NCBI GenBank assembly: GCA_016800925.1 | Contig: JABCPU010000003.1 | Span: forward strand, 124,001 to 188,000 | Direction: 5' to 3' | DNA: 64,000 bases | Source: Suillus spraguei | Lineage: Eukaryota > Basidiomycota > Agaricomycetes > Boletales > Suillaceae | Shown: positions 33,765 to 46,836 of the stretch, piece by piece | Position numbering within the stretch: the stretch's first letter is position 1 | Layout of the letters: the number at the start of each line of letters is the position of its first letter | Made by a program: the position numbers and the translations under genes | The notes under the pieces: generated by a model | What the model saw: only the letters and a program-made list of their open reading frames with translations | Told to the model about the DNA's origin: nothing | Database searches by the model: none

Positions 33765-34800
33765 TCACTGTCCGCCGTCTATTCAGCGTCAATTCTGTGG
33801 TTGTTTGTTTCCTATATATTTCCAGAATGTTCCCGCTACCTTCAGGGAGTGGATACATCTCAGCCCTACATCATATGAGCGGGCACTCAGTCTATGTATT
33901 ATATTGAAATCGGCAGCCAATAATAATCATAGTTGCCTCTTTAAATACAAATCGAGTAATTGTACAGGGTTCTACCGCAAGTGAGAAAGTCACGAACTAT
34001 AGGACGTGATCGTCAAAGCTGAAGTTCCCGCAAGAAAAGTTACAGGTAGTGAGCTTTGCCATGTCAGTTCAGAGCTGACCCCACTGCTTATTTTTTTGGT
34101 CTGCCTTGGCATTGGCGTAAAACAGCAATGCATCAGAACGATATGGCTCGGTCTGTCACTTTCAATTCTTCCAGTTCATCAATGGACGCAGGCTCCTTTG
34201 GCTCTTACAACTTTGTAACCGAGGATCACTTGAAAGCTAAGCGCCAAAGATGGGAAGGTTACATCATTTTCCTGATCATTTGTTGTGAAAATAATTTTGG
34301 CCGATGTTTCCAAAGTTGAGATGAACTGTCCGATGTCAAGGTGTGATAAATCATTTATTAGCAAGTTTCAAGTCCACACCAACCAAGAGAGCAGATTTCT
34401 AACTTGTTGTTGGCTATGACTACTCAAGATTGACCTTGAAGGATTCATTCAGGGATGACTCGGAGTGTGCCAGTAATAAAAAGGAAATCGAACAGGTTCC
34501 GAACCTGTACATCTCTGGCAGTACATTCTTGTCACGCTTATCACTTGGCTGAAACTGGTAGTCAAGAACATTATGCATTAATGGACGGTGGAATCACGTA
34601 GGATTGGTAGTCATTCCAAACGCAAAATCAAGAGTTAGTTTGCGTTTATGTAATTCAATGGACACAAAAACATCCAAGAATAGTAAACCACTCATGGCTG
34701 GTCACATGATTAGTGTGCCGTAAGAGAATGCCTTACTTGCCTTTTATAGAAAAACCATCCTTGCAGTAAGACCGTCAAGTATACACACTGTTGTGAGATC
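33765..34800. other. Intergenic, one possible small exon
   Basis: No established gene. The only protein-like stretch is at 34141-34258 ([20 protein letters not shown] onward, ending at a GTTACA donor-like site), which could be an exon of an unrecognised small gene but has no continuation I can join. Confidence 0.35.
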
Positions 34801-36690
34801 ATGGCAGTCTCAGCGTCTGACATACGCAGTGCCTTATCTCTACCAAGCTCTTCAACACTGGCTCAATCTGCAACACCAGCTCCTCGAAAGTCTCAAGGGC
34901 AAGTTACGAAAAAACCTGAGGGCATTTCTCGAGAACTCTATGCACTCATTGGACCCTCCGCACCCTCTCTTGTAGCTCATCTGGCTAAACCACGTCTGAA
35001 GCAGAAGCCAAATTTTGGGTCCGGCGGAAAGGTGAAGTGGTAAGTCTCCTGCTACACTTCCGTACACGTGCCCATTTATATGGTGCATGTAGGGAATGGA
35101 GACCATTTAGGAATGCTGGACGTACCGATTCGTTGCAATTGGGACATTGGGTCAAGGCAGCTGATGATCCAGATGCAGGTGTGTACCATCGGATCAACGC
35201 TATACAAATACTGAAAATTGAATACGCAGAGTACCCCTTTACCAAATATAACGTGCAATCTCAATCGTATACCTACTCAGAAGAGGAATATACGCGTTTC
35301 CTTGAAGGCAGGTTCATTTTTCGATATACCTGCACTATTCAACTTTCCTTATAGATAAGGATTGGACGAAGGATGAGACTGATCATCTATTTAACGTCGT
35401 GCGAGAGTACGATACACGGTGGTATGTGGTACATGACCGCTATGAACCTCCACCAGACAGCCCCACACGCTCTCTTGAAGTAAAGCACAACGGCCTTTTC
35501 AGTTGCACAGCACTGACTTGCAGCAGGATCTCAAGGACCGATACTATAGCGTTTGCCGGAAACTCATTCGGAATAGACCTTGGGCAGGCGATGAGGCGAG
35601 TAAAGCTCATCTTCTCAATAATTATCAGTTTGACAAAGGTCCGTTATTCTTGTGATTCCGTGGTAAGGGATCTAATAGCACTTTGTCGCATTTCAGATCG
35701 CGAGAGAATGCGGAAAGATTACATTGCCAGCCTCGAGGACCGTACACCCGAGGAAATCGCCGAAGAAGAAGCCCTGTTCATCGAACTGAAACGGTTGGAG
35801 CAAAACGAACGCAAGTTCAAGAAAGAGCGCGATGAACTTCTCCGCACGTTGCTTGGTATCGACTCCGGACTACCTGATATAGTTGTTGAAGAGGACGGGC
35901 TTTCTGCTTTATCTGCGGAAGGATTGAAAAAGAGGAAGAAGAATGCAAATGAGATTGAAATACCGTCTACACCATCAAACATCATTTCTCTAGGCCCTCC
36001 ACCGCCAAAGAGAGCTCATTCAGCGAAGTCAGCAGCCTATGGTATGTCGGTTTTCAATACAAAATACCGAGCGCGAAGTTCATTCTCCGACTTTAGATGC
36101 GCAACATTGCATCATTAGGGTCGAGCCTCCTGCGTCATCGACAACGAAAATCACTCATACCCCTGTGCACCTTCGCTCGTTCAAGCTTCCCGCACCGAAG
36201 GCAGCGCTTATACCCAAAGTCACTCAGGCTCTTACCGAACTGGGCATCAATCATACACGCTTGGTTATGCCTACCCGCGAAAACTGTGTACGACTGGAAT
36301 CGCTGATCGAAGCGACCACTGCCTTGATTGACACGAAGAAAGTCGTAGATCGTGTAGAACAAGATATTCGAGTGTTGAGAGTAAGACTCGGGAGGGCAAG
36401 TGAAGGTGCGGAGGAAGATGGCAAGGAAGGAACACCAATGGAAGTTGACGGAGGTGCGGGAGCAGATGTTGATGCTGATGGTGACGCCGATGCCGAGGGC
36501 GAGGTCGATGGTAGAGCACAAAGTATACTGAGCACACGAAGCGGCCGAGGGCGCAAGCAGGTTCGTTGCTCTTTTTAAATATTGTCGATGCCTATCTGAA
36601 TCTCAAGCTCAGTCTCGCCGATCAATGTCTGTGTCATCCATAGGCACTTCAGCATCTGCGCGACTTGGTAAAAGGCAAAAGCGTGGCTGA
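34801..36690 (+). CDS. SWC4: SWR1/NuA4 complex subunit SWC4 (DMAP1 homologue), 508 aa
   Basis: Eight exons join in frame: 34801-35039, 35093-35178, 35230-35307, 35355-35479, 35527-35638, 35697-36041, 36097-36560 and 36613-36690. The N-terminus has the ELYALIGPSAPSLVAHLAKP block, then LKQKPNFG and VKWEWRPF. A SANT/Myb-like domain covers about residues 110-210, with EYDTRWYVVHDRY, DLKDRYYSVCRKLIRNRPW and the QFDKDRERMRKDYI helix. A coiled coil (EEALFIELKRLEQNERKFKK) and an acidic Asp/Ala-rich tail follow. SWC4 is shared by the SWR1 (H2A.Z exchange) and NuA4 (histone acetylation) complexes. Exon 3 must be left through a GC donor at 35308. Confidence 0.93.
35308..35354 (+). other. 47-bp GC-AG intron in SWC4
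   Basis: The exon ends CTTGAAG and the intron starts GCAGGT, ending TTATAG. Only this donor gives the expected RFLE-DKDW junction; using the GT at 35312 leads at once to a stop. Confidence 0.65.
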
Positions 36691-36836
36691 CAATGTGCAT
36701 GCTGTGTCGATACATGATAAAACTAATTCGTGTCCGTTTGTAGAGGCTATACAAGAACAAAATTGATATAAATCCTCTGAATCTCATTCAATAGATCGAG
36801 CACTGCATATGGAGCACCATCAGAAGCACCGTATTT

Positions 36837-37426
36837 TTACGTCTGTGTGAACCGCAACACGAAATTGACGATGATAGCAACTGCAGGGAATCAGGTCATG
36901 TCAAAACTCGTGGGATTAAAACTAGACTGACTGAGGAGTGCGGAACATAGAATGGTCTGGTTTTAAACTGATTAGCTAGACGATACAAAAGTTTGCTGAG
37001 GACTTACGGGCCCAAGTCGGTCGTCATAAGGTCCGCGCCCTCCCCTGCGGATAGAAGCAGCCCTCCAGTGGTATATATACAGAGCATATATCATGACAGC
37101 CATGGCTTCAACCAGTCAATGAAAACCATGCAGCCAAAATGTCTGGTGCAATTGTGTGCTCACCGACAACAGAGAACATTGCTGCACTGATCCTCCCAAC
37201 CTGTGCAGGACAAACGGTTAAAACAAGCCCGATAACCGGAAGCAGCTACCTAACGCACCTTGTCACCGAAGTTTAGCAGCCCTACTGCAAGGCCGCCGAG
37301 GACAACTGTGAAATGGAGCCATGATAAGAAGGTACGCTCGTTGGCGAACGAAACCTTGGGCTCTACGCGCACTGGGAGTGCGATGCGCTTTGAAGCTGTG
37401 CGCTGAAGCAGAGGCTGAGTCGACAT
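36837..37426 (-). CDS. VTC1: Vacuolar transporter chaperone 1, 123 aa
   Basis: Five exons join in frame: 37426-37259, 37200-37164, 37105-37008, 36956-36932 and 36880-36837. The start [20 protein letters not shown] and the [19 protein letters not shown] motif are diagnostic of Vtc1 (DUF202). Three membrane helices follow: [35 protein letters not shown] and the C-terminal [18 protein letters not shown]. Vtc1 is the small membrane subunit of the VTC complex, which makes polyphosphate and moves it into the vacuole. Length is normal (yeast Vtc1 is 129 aa). It is divergent from the esterase gene at 37564, with 137 bp between start codons. Confidence 0.94.
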
Positions 37427-37563
37427 CAAGCTGATTGGGTGGCTGGGGTGATGGATCAAAACCAAAGGTTGGTGTGAGGGGTTCAAAACTTTGTTACCAT
37501 AATAGGATAATTTATTGTATCCGGACTCAGATCAGCAGAAGGCTGAGCGCCCTGGCATGACTC

Positions 37564-39304
37564 ATGCTTTTTCTACCAGAATCTCATAGACGTTTTCCGG
37601 TAGGGGCGACTACCTTCAAGTTTCCTGTATCCACCAAAGTGCTGGGTACTGCGAAGATATACGGACATGGTCACCGTGACGGCGGACCCTCAGTCAAACC
37701 TGCTTTACAACTCGATGAAGTCGTATTCACTGCCTATTATCCTGCGGACATAAAGGGCAACAATATCAAGAAAGGGCTGGACTGGCTTCTCCGGTCAGTA
37801 CCGGAGTTTATGCTTCTAGGAAATCAAGCTTACAGTTCTAGTCCGCTAGTCCGCTGCAAGCATCTCTACATGGGTATGCTCATTATTCAGGCAGGTCTTG
37901 TCGCTTTTCTTGTACGCGCGTGTGTGATCGAGCGCTTCTACCAGGGATTTCCACTTGGCTCTTATGGCCTATTGTGTATCTCTACGGTTGCTTATTAAAA
38001 GTGCGAAAGTTAGCCACGGAGCTGAATACCATGGCTAACCCAGGCTGCACTGTTAGATCCCAGTTTATCCAAATGCACCTCTTTTGAGGCAACCCCTCAC
38101 TGCATCTCCAGAACATACCCAAGCTAGATCTGAAACTGGTCCTTCAAGTTGGCCTCTTGTAATATTCTCTCACGGTCTGGGCGGTAGTCGGACAGCTTAC
38201 AGGTATGTGTCTATCTTCTGCAGCACGGAATTAAAATAATTACTGTGCTGTAGTCAAGTGTGCACTCGTCTTGCGTCCTCGGGACGAGTGGTTCTAGCCA
38301 TTCAGCATCGTGATGGCTCAGGTCACGCATTCATGTCATCGACTACCGATCCTGGACTGTACTATATCAGAGAGAAGGACTTGATGTATGCATATTTTTT
38401 TTTCATCGAGAGTGTTTGAACTGAGTGGTTTCTCCGAAGTTGGCCTTCAGATGATGAACAAACAATGGTGAATTTTCGACGCCAACAGCTAGATTTTAGG
38501 CGACATGAGATATACTTTGCATTCCGTAGCTTCAAACAATTGATTCAAGATGGATACCAAGGTTTAAACCATGGCTTACAGTCGATAGACGAGAAATTCA
38601 TCGACTGGTCTTCGTGGTCAAGCGACGTCGATAGCAAGACAGTCGAATGCGAAAAAAATGTCCTCCTTGCAGGACATTCATTTGGCGGTGCAACAGTTGC
38701 AAGTAAGGCATATTTACAAAATGTGCAATGACTTATACCAGCTGTGCAGTTCACAATCCTTTCTACGGATCCTCCTGCCGATGTCTCCACACCCATCCCT
38801 ATCCATAAAGCCTTGATCTTGGATCCTTGGCTAGAACCGATCCCTTCCCCTGGCCCATGCCCACCTCCTCAGGGACCAGGCGATACTTTGCCTCAGTTGC
38901 TCGTCATAAACTCTGAGAAGTTCAGTCTGTGGAAGGATCATTTCGCGCGACTGATCGACGTGGTGCAAGCCTGGGAGCCTGAGAAACGGAGATTACTGAC
39001 CATCTGTGAGTTTATTCGCATCTGATGTGCATATCAACTTATCTGACTTGCGCTCGTCGTAGTACGTTCACAGCATGAGTCATTCTCGGATTTCCCTCTC
39101 CTTCCGCTTATTTCTCGGAGAGCTGCACATATAGTAATGGACAGGATTGTGGAATTATCAGAGGCATTTATAGATGGTAACGTAGACACGTTTGTGGACG
39201 AAACTGCGACTAGAAAGATGGAAATTCGTATAATTGGGAAAAAGCCAGACGGTTCACCACAACGACAGCTTGTGGGCGAGGTCGGAGAGCTCATAGCTCA
39301 CTGA
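37564..39304 (+). CDS. Platelet-activating factor acetylhydrolase-like esterase, 454 aa
   Basis: Eight exons join in frame: 37564-37793, 37842-37873, 37933-38000, 38057-38202, 38254-38385, 38440-38698, 38750-39005 and 39063-39304. The protein matches the PAF-acetylhydrolase (phospholipase A2 group VII/isoform II) layout. An N-terminal LPESHRRFPVGATTF is followed by a hydrophobic ISTWLLWPIVYLYG stretch, the KIPVYPNAPLL block and the oxyanion region VIFSHGLGGSRTAYS. The nucleophile elbow AGHSFGGATV is near residue 286. Asp (LILDPW, about 315) and His (VRSQHESFSDF, about 378) complete the catalytic triad. These enzymes remove short or oxidised acyl chains from phospholipids. The elbow exon leaves through a GC donor. 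The assignment of exons 2 and 3 is less certain than the rest. Confidence 0.88.
38699..38749 (+). other. 51-bp GC-AG intron in the esterase gene
   Basis: The exon ends ACAGTT and the intron starts GCAAGT, the GC-donor consensus, ending GTGCAG. It restores GGATV-FTILS. A strong GT donor (GTAAGG) four bases downstream would shift the frame. Confidence 0.65.
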
Positions 39305-39531
39305 ATCCAAGTCAGATGCTCAAATTGATAATGTTTGAGTCACTGATCGTACCTGTTAACCTGACTCGGATCTGTAATGATGTAACGTTGTACACCTTTT
39401 TCTAATTATCATATCTCTTCGCCCACAAAACCTCTAGTACTACACTAATTGCACCTGCACATTTTTCCTGCAATCACAGTCACATAGGATTTGTGCTGAA
39501 CTTCATCTAGTCTCAGGGCCATCATCTACCA

Positions 39532-42337
39532 ATGGCTCCTCCAAAGACCGATCTTGCGGCATCAGACACTTACATTTCCCTCTTTAAGTCTATAGGTCTC
39601 TCTCAGGCCAAAGCTGCAGAAGCGGCGAAGAATGCCAAAAGCGCCAATATCCTTCGCAATCTGATCGCTTCATACGATCTTACCGAAGCTCACCTTGACG
39701 AAAAGCAGGCCACGGTTGTCACCGCACTTGCTGGTCAGCTAGCTAAGACAGAATCTGTAGAACCTAGCGAACAAGCTTTCGCCGTCAGTGCAATACTGCA
39801 GGGAAAGCTCAAATCCGTCGATCAGGTCAATGGTGAGTTCTGGTGTGCAACCTTGGCGTTTACCAGTGACCGGTTTACTATGTGCAGCTGCTGTCAAGTA
39901 CCTCGAGATATTTAAAGCGCCCATTAACGAGCTTGAATTCGATACAGAGTGTGGTGTCGGTGAGATACGGTCATCATGATGTACGATCGCGGTGCTGATC
40001 GAATGTTACAGGCTTCAGTATTACTTCTGAAGAGCTCTATGATGCAATCACGAGCTACATCCGCGAGAATTCTGTTACTGGCTGGCCTAACCTCGGTTCT
40101 GTCATTAGTGGAGTTAAAGCCAGCCCAGCTCTTCGATGGGCGAACCCTCTGGAAGTTAAGAATGCCGTTGAGAAGGTGTTTGCTGAAACCTTTGGTGCAA
40201 AAGAGGTGGCGAAGCCAAAAGCTAAGGTATAACACATCCTTGCCATTCCTGTTTACTGCTCCTGATTCAAGGGTGCAGGATCCCAAGAAAGAAAAGGCCC
40301 CACAACCAACGGCAACTACATCAGAGTCTGATTCTGGCTCTAGTTCATCCAATAGAAAACCCGTTTTTGAAGAAGGGTTCATGGGTGCTTTGCATAAGCC
40401 AGGAGAGAACCCTCAGATCAAACCCGAACTTCGTGAGCAGCACCTGCGCGCCACTAATGGCCAAGTCTGGACACGTTTCCCACCGGAACCAAACGGCTAT
40501 CTGCACATCGGTCATTCCAAGGCCATATTCGTGAACTTTGGTTATGCTGCACACCATGGAGGGAAGTGTTATTTGCGCTTTGATGATACCAACCCGGAAA
40601 AAGAAGAGGCGAGATATTTTGAGAGCATCATCGAGGTCGTCCGATGGCTAGGCTTCGAACCCTGGAAGATAACCTACTCCAGTGACTACTTTGATCAGCT
40701 ATACAATCTTGCCATCGAACTCATAAAGCGCGATAAAGCTTATGTTTGCCATTGCACTCGTGAGTGTATCATTTTTCTGCTCAGGGCGACTATCCGTTGA
40801 ATGCGAACTGCTTTACAGAGGAGCAAATCAAAGCTGACAGGGGCGAAAAAATATCGGCTCCTAAAGCCTGCGTGCATAGATCACGACCGATTCAAGAATC
40901 GCTGGATGAGTTCAAAAAGATGACTGATGGTTATTATCGACCAAAGGAAGCCAATCTCCGGATGAAGATGGATCTGACGGATGGCAATCCTCAGATGTGG
41001 GATCTTACGGCATATCGTGTTTTGGATGCAAGCCACCATCGCACCCTGGATAAATGGAAGATATACCCCACCTACGATTATACACACTGCCTTGTGGATA
41101 GTTTCGAGAATATATCGTGAGTACCGTGGCTCATTTTTCTCGTTTGTTATCGATTGACCTATGGATTTTTAGCCATTCCCTATGCACCACGGAGTTCATT
41201 GCTTCACGCCAGTCATATGAGTGGCTTTGTGACGCCCTGGATGTGTACAAACCGAGGCAATCAGAATTTGGTCGTCTTAATCTTCAAGGGACGATCAACT
41301 CGAAAAGAAAGATTCTCCAGCTGGTAGACGAGGGCTACGTTAGCGGATGGGACGATCCTCGTCTGTACACCCTCATTGCCCTCAGAAGGCGAGGCGTACC
41401 TCCGGGGGCGATTCTGTCATTTGTCAGCACGTTGGGTGTCTCAACGGCTGCCTCAAACATCCAAATTGCCCGCTTTGAACAAAGTGTGAGGCAGTACCTG
41501 GAAGGCAGTGCACCGCGTCTCTTCATGGTCATGCGTCCTCTCAAAGTCATAATTGAGAACGTTTCAGACGACTACCTCGTGATGGTGGACAAGCCATTCC
41601 ATCCCAAGAATCCTCAGCTCGGATCTGCACAAATCCCATTCACCCGTACGATTTACATTGATGCCGACGACTTCAGGCTGGAAGACTCAAAAGATTACTT
41701 CCGCCTTGCTCCTGGAAAGAGTGTCGGTCTATTCCAAGCACCCTATCCAATTACATGTACATCGTACAAGACTGATTCAGCCACTGGTGAGGTGACAGAG
41801 ATATTCTGTCGTCTCGAAGATTCTGGCACTCCTCCGAAACCCAAGGCATATATCCAGTGGGTCGCAGAACATGCTTCTTCAGGAAGTCCTGTTCGCATCG
41901 ACGAGACAAGAATATTCCACCCTCTATTCAAGAGCGATAACCCACTAGCGGCCGTCCCTGACTTTAAGGCTGATATCAGCTCTAACAGTATGGAAGTTAT
42001 CAAGGGCGCCATGGTGGAAGTCAGCTTCTGGCCGCTTGCAAAGCGGTCTATCGCAGATGCCCTCAAGGAGGCTCGGGCAAGATCAGCCAAAGCCAAAGCC
42101 ATCCCAGGTGCGGGCTCCCACGACGCAAACACTCCAGAAGTGACGCCGGAGCAGCTTGTTGGAAAGGAGTGTATACGATTCCAAGGTCTGCGTGTCGCAT
42201 ACCTTGCAGTAGATTCAGACTCTCGTTTGGGTGCTCTGGCAGAACCCTCAGATGTTACACCTGGGGTTAGGCAAGGTGATTATTTGGTACTCAACCGCAT
42301 TGCAAGTTTGAAAGAAGATGCTGGAAAGGGGATGTAA
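39532..42337 (+). CDS. GLN4: Glutaminyl-tRNA synthetase, cytosolic, 843 aa
   Basis: Six exons join in frame: 39532-39832, 39888-39959, 40012-40226, 40279-40759, 40819-41116 and 41173-42337. Residues 1-190 form the N-terminal appended RNA-binding region typical of eukaryotic GlnRS, followed by a Ser-rich linker. The class I catalytic domain has the HIGH motif in [15 protein letters not shown] (about residue 272) and a KMSKS-type loop in [11 protein letters not shown]. The C-terminal anticodon-binding beta-barrels end with the [16 protein letters not shown] block. It charges tRNA-Gln with glutamine in the cytosol. No defect was seen. It converges with CFT2, with 132 bp between stops. Confidence 0.97.
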
Positions 42338-42469
42338 ACAAACAAACCCATATGACTTAGTTACGACATATCAAGTAGTCACGTGCGATCAATACAAGAT
42401 CTCGCTGCGCGCACTCAATACAACACTGTATTAGATAGATAGAATCACTCCAGCTTGGGGAACAGTACA

Positions 42470-45400
42470 TCATGTTGCTACCAAGGCATGGAGATTATAG
42501 ATCTCTCTGCGTACGACATAATAGATGTCGGAAACGTTACCTTCCAACTCCACTCTTCCTCGACCTGTCTTGCGTACGGCAACTGTGTCTTGTGTAGAAC
42601 TAGAAGATTGATCCCGCCTCGCCCCGGCGCCGCAAATTAGAACACCCTCACCAACCAATTCGGCCTGAACACCGACCGAGGCTAGTCGGCTTTTAAGCGC
42701 AGTCAGCTTGAGCTCTCCTATCATTGTCGACCGTGGTAAGATCTGGATTGGTCGGGAGCCTAGTATTCGTGGGGTATGTAGTATGTTTGCGTTCGGCGTT
42801 GGTATCGCTGGCCCCGAGGGTTCCAAAATGGGTATGGTGGAGCTGAAATGACTCGCAACGCGTCCGGTCACATAGCCCACTTCGTTGTCTTCGAACTAAC
42901 AAACGTTCCTTCACATGGATTCGAAGTTTGAGGAATAAACTTACCCTTGACATTTTGATAGTGCTCAGTAGCTCATCACTCAAGGATATCGAGAAACTGT
43001 TCGTGTGTTGTCCTATTTGCACTGTTTCTCCGACAGAAGGAGCGTATATATCTCTCGTCATGGACCGAATGTTCGCACAGCTGTCGATGAGAGCATCGGC
43101 GGCAGCAGCCTGGGCATGGACGACGATCTGCCCGAGTACCATTAACATATAAAATGTTGGATTGACGTAATTACTGACCATCTTCCTGGGGTTCACTTGG
43201 GGTACAATCATCTTCACCGCGCGACCATCGTTGAGACCTTCCATATCAACAAAGAGAAGCCGACAAGCAAGTTGTATCTCAACCTCTGAAGTGACGAACT
43301 TCGAGGGAGGTTCACGAGGGGCCTTGCATTAAGCTCGTCAGTTAAATGATCATTCTTTCCACCTAAAAACTTTACCTCAGTTTCGCCTTCAGCCTGATTT
43401 CGTCTTGCCTCCCTGGTTGCTTCATCATCTGCTTCGTTTTCCAACACTTTACCTTTCCTGAGCCACATGCCAACGTCAATAGTTTCGCCATATTCATCCA
43501 CCCTCCGTTTCTTTTCAACGTAGGGAAACATACGGAAACGGTGTGTTTGGCCACCGGCGCTCTTGAAGAATGATGTTGCTTTGGAGACGTTTCCTTTAAG
43601 GTAAATGTCGAAGGAGAGCAGCTGTTTCGTTAATCCCTCATCAATATCAAGCCCCCAGTCGGCATCGTCCTCATTTTTAGTAATCTTCCGTTTTCGCGGC
43701 GAACCATTTGCAGCATCGGGGATTTCATCGGTATCCATCTGGCTTTCGTCCAATGCACGTTCGACTTCGTCTTCTTCATCCGAGTCTGAGTCTGAATCTT
43801 CGTCACTTTCGTCTTCGTCCGCCTCTAATATACGTTGATTACGAGCCATGGATGCTTGATGAGCAGCTTCCTTATCCTTTGCCGCCTTCTCCTTTGCAAG
43901 GAAAACTTCTAGCTCTGCACCTTGAAGGGGGACCTTGGAGTTTATCTAGACGTAGATGAATAAGCAACGCGCTATTAGGTACGAACTGTGCAAGTCACCT
44001 TCAAAGTCATGGCTCCATCCATCATGATGTTGCTACCAATTCTACCTTTGTCCCATTTATCATCACCTCTTTGTGAGTTATTCCATTTATCAAAAAGGAT
44101 ACGTCCTAGTGTGCCCTCTTCGCTGCGACTAGTCAGGAGAACTACATTGTCTGGGACCGCGGCGAAGTCAGAGAATAGCAGTCGTGACGGTCCATGTGAA
44201 AGCGAGGCAGGGACAGCAAGAATCAGCTTAGGCTCCTTGGACGAGTACGTTTGCAGAAGAGATTGCGGACTGGGAAAGAACTCCAGGAACCTGTGCAGTG
44301 TGATTTTAGTTGATCACCTTCTACGTTCAAATTTCACTTACTTGAAGCGCAATGCAAATGCTCCCAGTGCCTCGTCGTCAGCATCTTCATCGCCACGTCT
44401 CCTCCTGGTACCCCCCGTTCTTCCGCTTCCATCAACACCAACGTCTTCTTTGTTCACTGTCCCACCAAGCCACTCCATCATACTCCGGACGAAGGTCAGC
44501 ATTTCACGCCCGTTACGCGACAATAGACAGATGGGGAAGCGGAAATCAGCGTATTTCCAATGCTGATCAAGTAACACCAGGAGCTCCAGAAGACGAGTAC
44601 TCGAGTCACAAGGAAGTAAAAGAGAGGAACGGGACGACAGCGTTGCACTTATGGCATCTGTCCATCAATGACATCAATGAACCTATTGGAGTGGGATGAA
44701 TTTTCGGACCTATCAAAGCAGCGTCACGATCCTTTCTTCGACTTGTGACGACGTTCACGCGGTCGGCGTCTGTGATGAAGAGATCTGGTCGGGCAAGTGG
44801 TTCGAAGACACCACCTGCTGCTGGACGGTAGAGAACAGTACCATCTATATGTCTCTCGCGCATGTGATTCAAGTTCACAGCATAGACGATCGTTCCGGCG
44901 GAAGGTGATCTTATTTTCCATATGGTTCCGCCCAATGTATGCCCTGCTGCGAATGGTGTAATGGTTAGACCTTGACACTTTCCTGAAAGCCAAGAATATC
45001 AGTGTTGCGTACATATTGCTTCATGGTTAAACATTACCTTGTAGATGGGTGGGTTGAGAATACCTTAGGGTGTTTACCGCGTCAAATGCTTCGTGTACCT
45101 CTTGAACGGTAGCGACAAACTTCTTGGGTTCATTCTTCAGCTTTGGCGAACGTGACTCAGAGCTCTCCATCCCCTCTGCAGCCGCAGCTTCGTTATTTTC
45201 CACCTCCTCAACATCGACTTCTTGTTCGTCTCGAATTCCCTCCACATCTTCCATTGTTGCAATGCGAGCCATTGCCTGAACTGGAAGTGTAGTATAACAT
45301 GGAGCTCTGAGATCCCAATGACAGTATGCGTAGGCGTACAAGCCGGAATGTGCAAGGTCACCATGAGACAGTAGCACTAAGTCAATCTCTGGGGCATACC

Positions 45401-45645
45401 TAGCTAATGTTAGATCGTGCAGCTTGCATTTTAGTCGACACTCACTTTCTGACTATGTCACAGTACTCTTGCCAAGGATAGGTCACTCCATTCCCGGACT
45501 CGGATTGAGTTTTAATATTCTCGGGGTTCCAGTCAGGTGATCCACAATCGAGGAGAATACGAATATCGTCAACCTGTAACAAGTACGCAAGTGGAACAGT
45601 TTGAGACGACCGTGCGGCACCAGAAAAAGGTGTGAATGTAATCAT
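42470..45645 (-). CDS. CFT2: Cleavage and polyadenylation factor subunit CFT2 (CPSF2/CPSF100)
   Basis: Starts at 45645 (MITFTPFSGAARSSQTVPLA) and ends at 42470, with about eight exons. The protein has the metallo-beta-lactamase/beta-CASP layout of CPSF100: LLQVDDIRILLDCGSPDW, LVLLSHGDLAHSGLYAYAY, the ITPFAAGHTLGGTIWKI block, and later RFPICLLSRNGREMLTFV and the LRF-KFLEFFPSPQSL region. A very acidic insert (about ADEDESDEDSDSDS) and a conserved C-terminus, LVGEGVLICGAGA then VELEGNVSDIYYVVR, follow. The zinc-binding motif is degenerate: SHGDLAH replaces HxHxDH, as expected because this subunit is the non-catalytic partner of the endonuclease CPSF73/Ysh1. It acts in the nucleus in mRNA 3' end cleavage. 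The 394 bp upstream of its start run to the target duplication of the KDZ transposon. Confidence 0.93.
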
Positions 45646-46031
45646 TTTGTTTCCAGACTTTTAAACTGCTGAATTCTTGCAAAAGAATGTCAATAAGCGG
45701 TGATACTTGGAGAAGCGGTCGACCAAAAAGGAAGGTCTACGAGCGTTTGTTTGTTTCTAAGGGTTTTACTCAACAACGTCCAAACAATGATTCATTCAAA
45801 CACAATCACGTGGTGTGACAGCGGTGTGACTATCCATCCATTCCTCACTGGCAGCGTGTACTAGGTAACAGAACAGATACTAACATAAAGTAGATATAGT
45901 AGTAGGTGTTTGTATAGAGGTATATACTATCCATTACGCTTGTTTCGTGACGGTCCACTATTTCGTGAGTCACACTCATGTCACTAATAGTAACGGACAG
46001 TCACACTTGCCGAATTTAATGTAGTGTCGCC
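45646..46031. other. CFT2 upstream region
   Basis: No gene is visible between the CFT2 start and the transposon target duplication. The region must contain the CFT2 promoter. Confidence 0.5.
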
Positions 46032-46039
46032 TCTGAAAT
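46032..46039 (+). repeat. Left 8-bp target-site duplication of the KDZ element
   Basis: TCTGAAAT directly borders the left terminal repeat and is repeated at 55197-55204 directly after the right one. Confidence 0.85.
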
Positions 46040-46836
46040 CACCTGGATAGCCCAATTGGGAAGCCTTACTAGGCTTAGCAATAGCGTGCCTCGTGAACTT
46101 TATTTAGGCTCGAAACTCGAAATATTCCAACACCAGCGTTAAATAACGCCCTAAATATTCTATTAACTTTGTACTGTAGCCTATAGCTAGGCTGGCACGT
46201 ATCCCGCCTTATCCCGCCCTACGCCTGATACCGGCACTTTCCGCAAATCGCCCAACTTAGTCATAGAGGTTCATCTGGCGGGTTTCTCACGCCTCTGTAC
46301 TCCTACCCCCTACACTGCTGCACACTGCACGCTGCCGCCGCTGCTTCTACAGCCCAGCAGCCATCACCCAGGCCAACACTACGCTCTACAACATCCGCCC
46401 ATCTTCCCCACCCAAAACCCCAGCGCCTCAGTGGTCTGTGCGCCCCCAGCTTGCAGCGCTGCAAGCATCCTGTAGGCTGCCTCTCACCTCGATCTACAAC
46501 GCTTGTGCCCAGCACCAAGTCGTCTCTGTGTCCCAAGAACGCTTCCTGCACCAACCTGCTTCCCACCTCATCATCCTTGCCCACCACTGCCCTCTACAAC
46601 ACCTGCCCAAGTGGTCCGTGCGCCCACTGTCAAACCTAGTCTTAGCTAACCGCCTACGCCTACAGAATCTTGCCTTGCGGATCGCACCATTCAGATCCAC
46701 CAACGCCTGGTGTCATCTACTCACCTACGCCTACAGACTCGACACTCGGGGATCGCACCATTCAACCGTTTGTCGACCTGGTCCGTGCGCCCACTATCAC
46801 CCCGTCTCAGCTAATCGCCTACGCCTATAGGATCTT
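46040..46836 (+). repeat. Left terminal inverted repeat of the KDZ element, about 797 bp
   Basis: This is the reverse complement of 54400-55196, with near-identity up to the word CGCCTACGCCTATAGGATCTT, where the two sides diverge. Protein-like frames read from it are a by-product of its composition. Confidence 0.88.
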
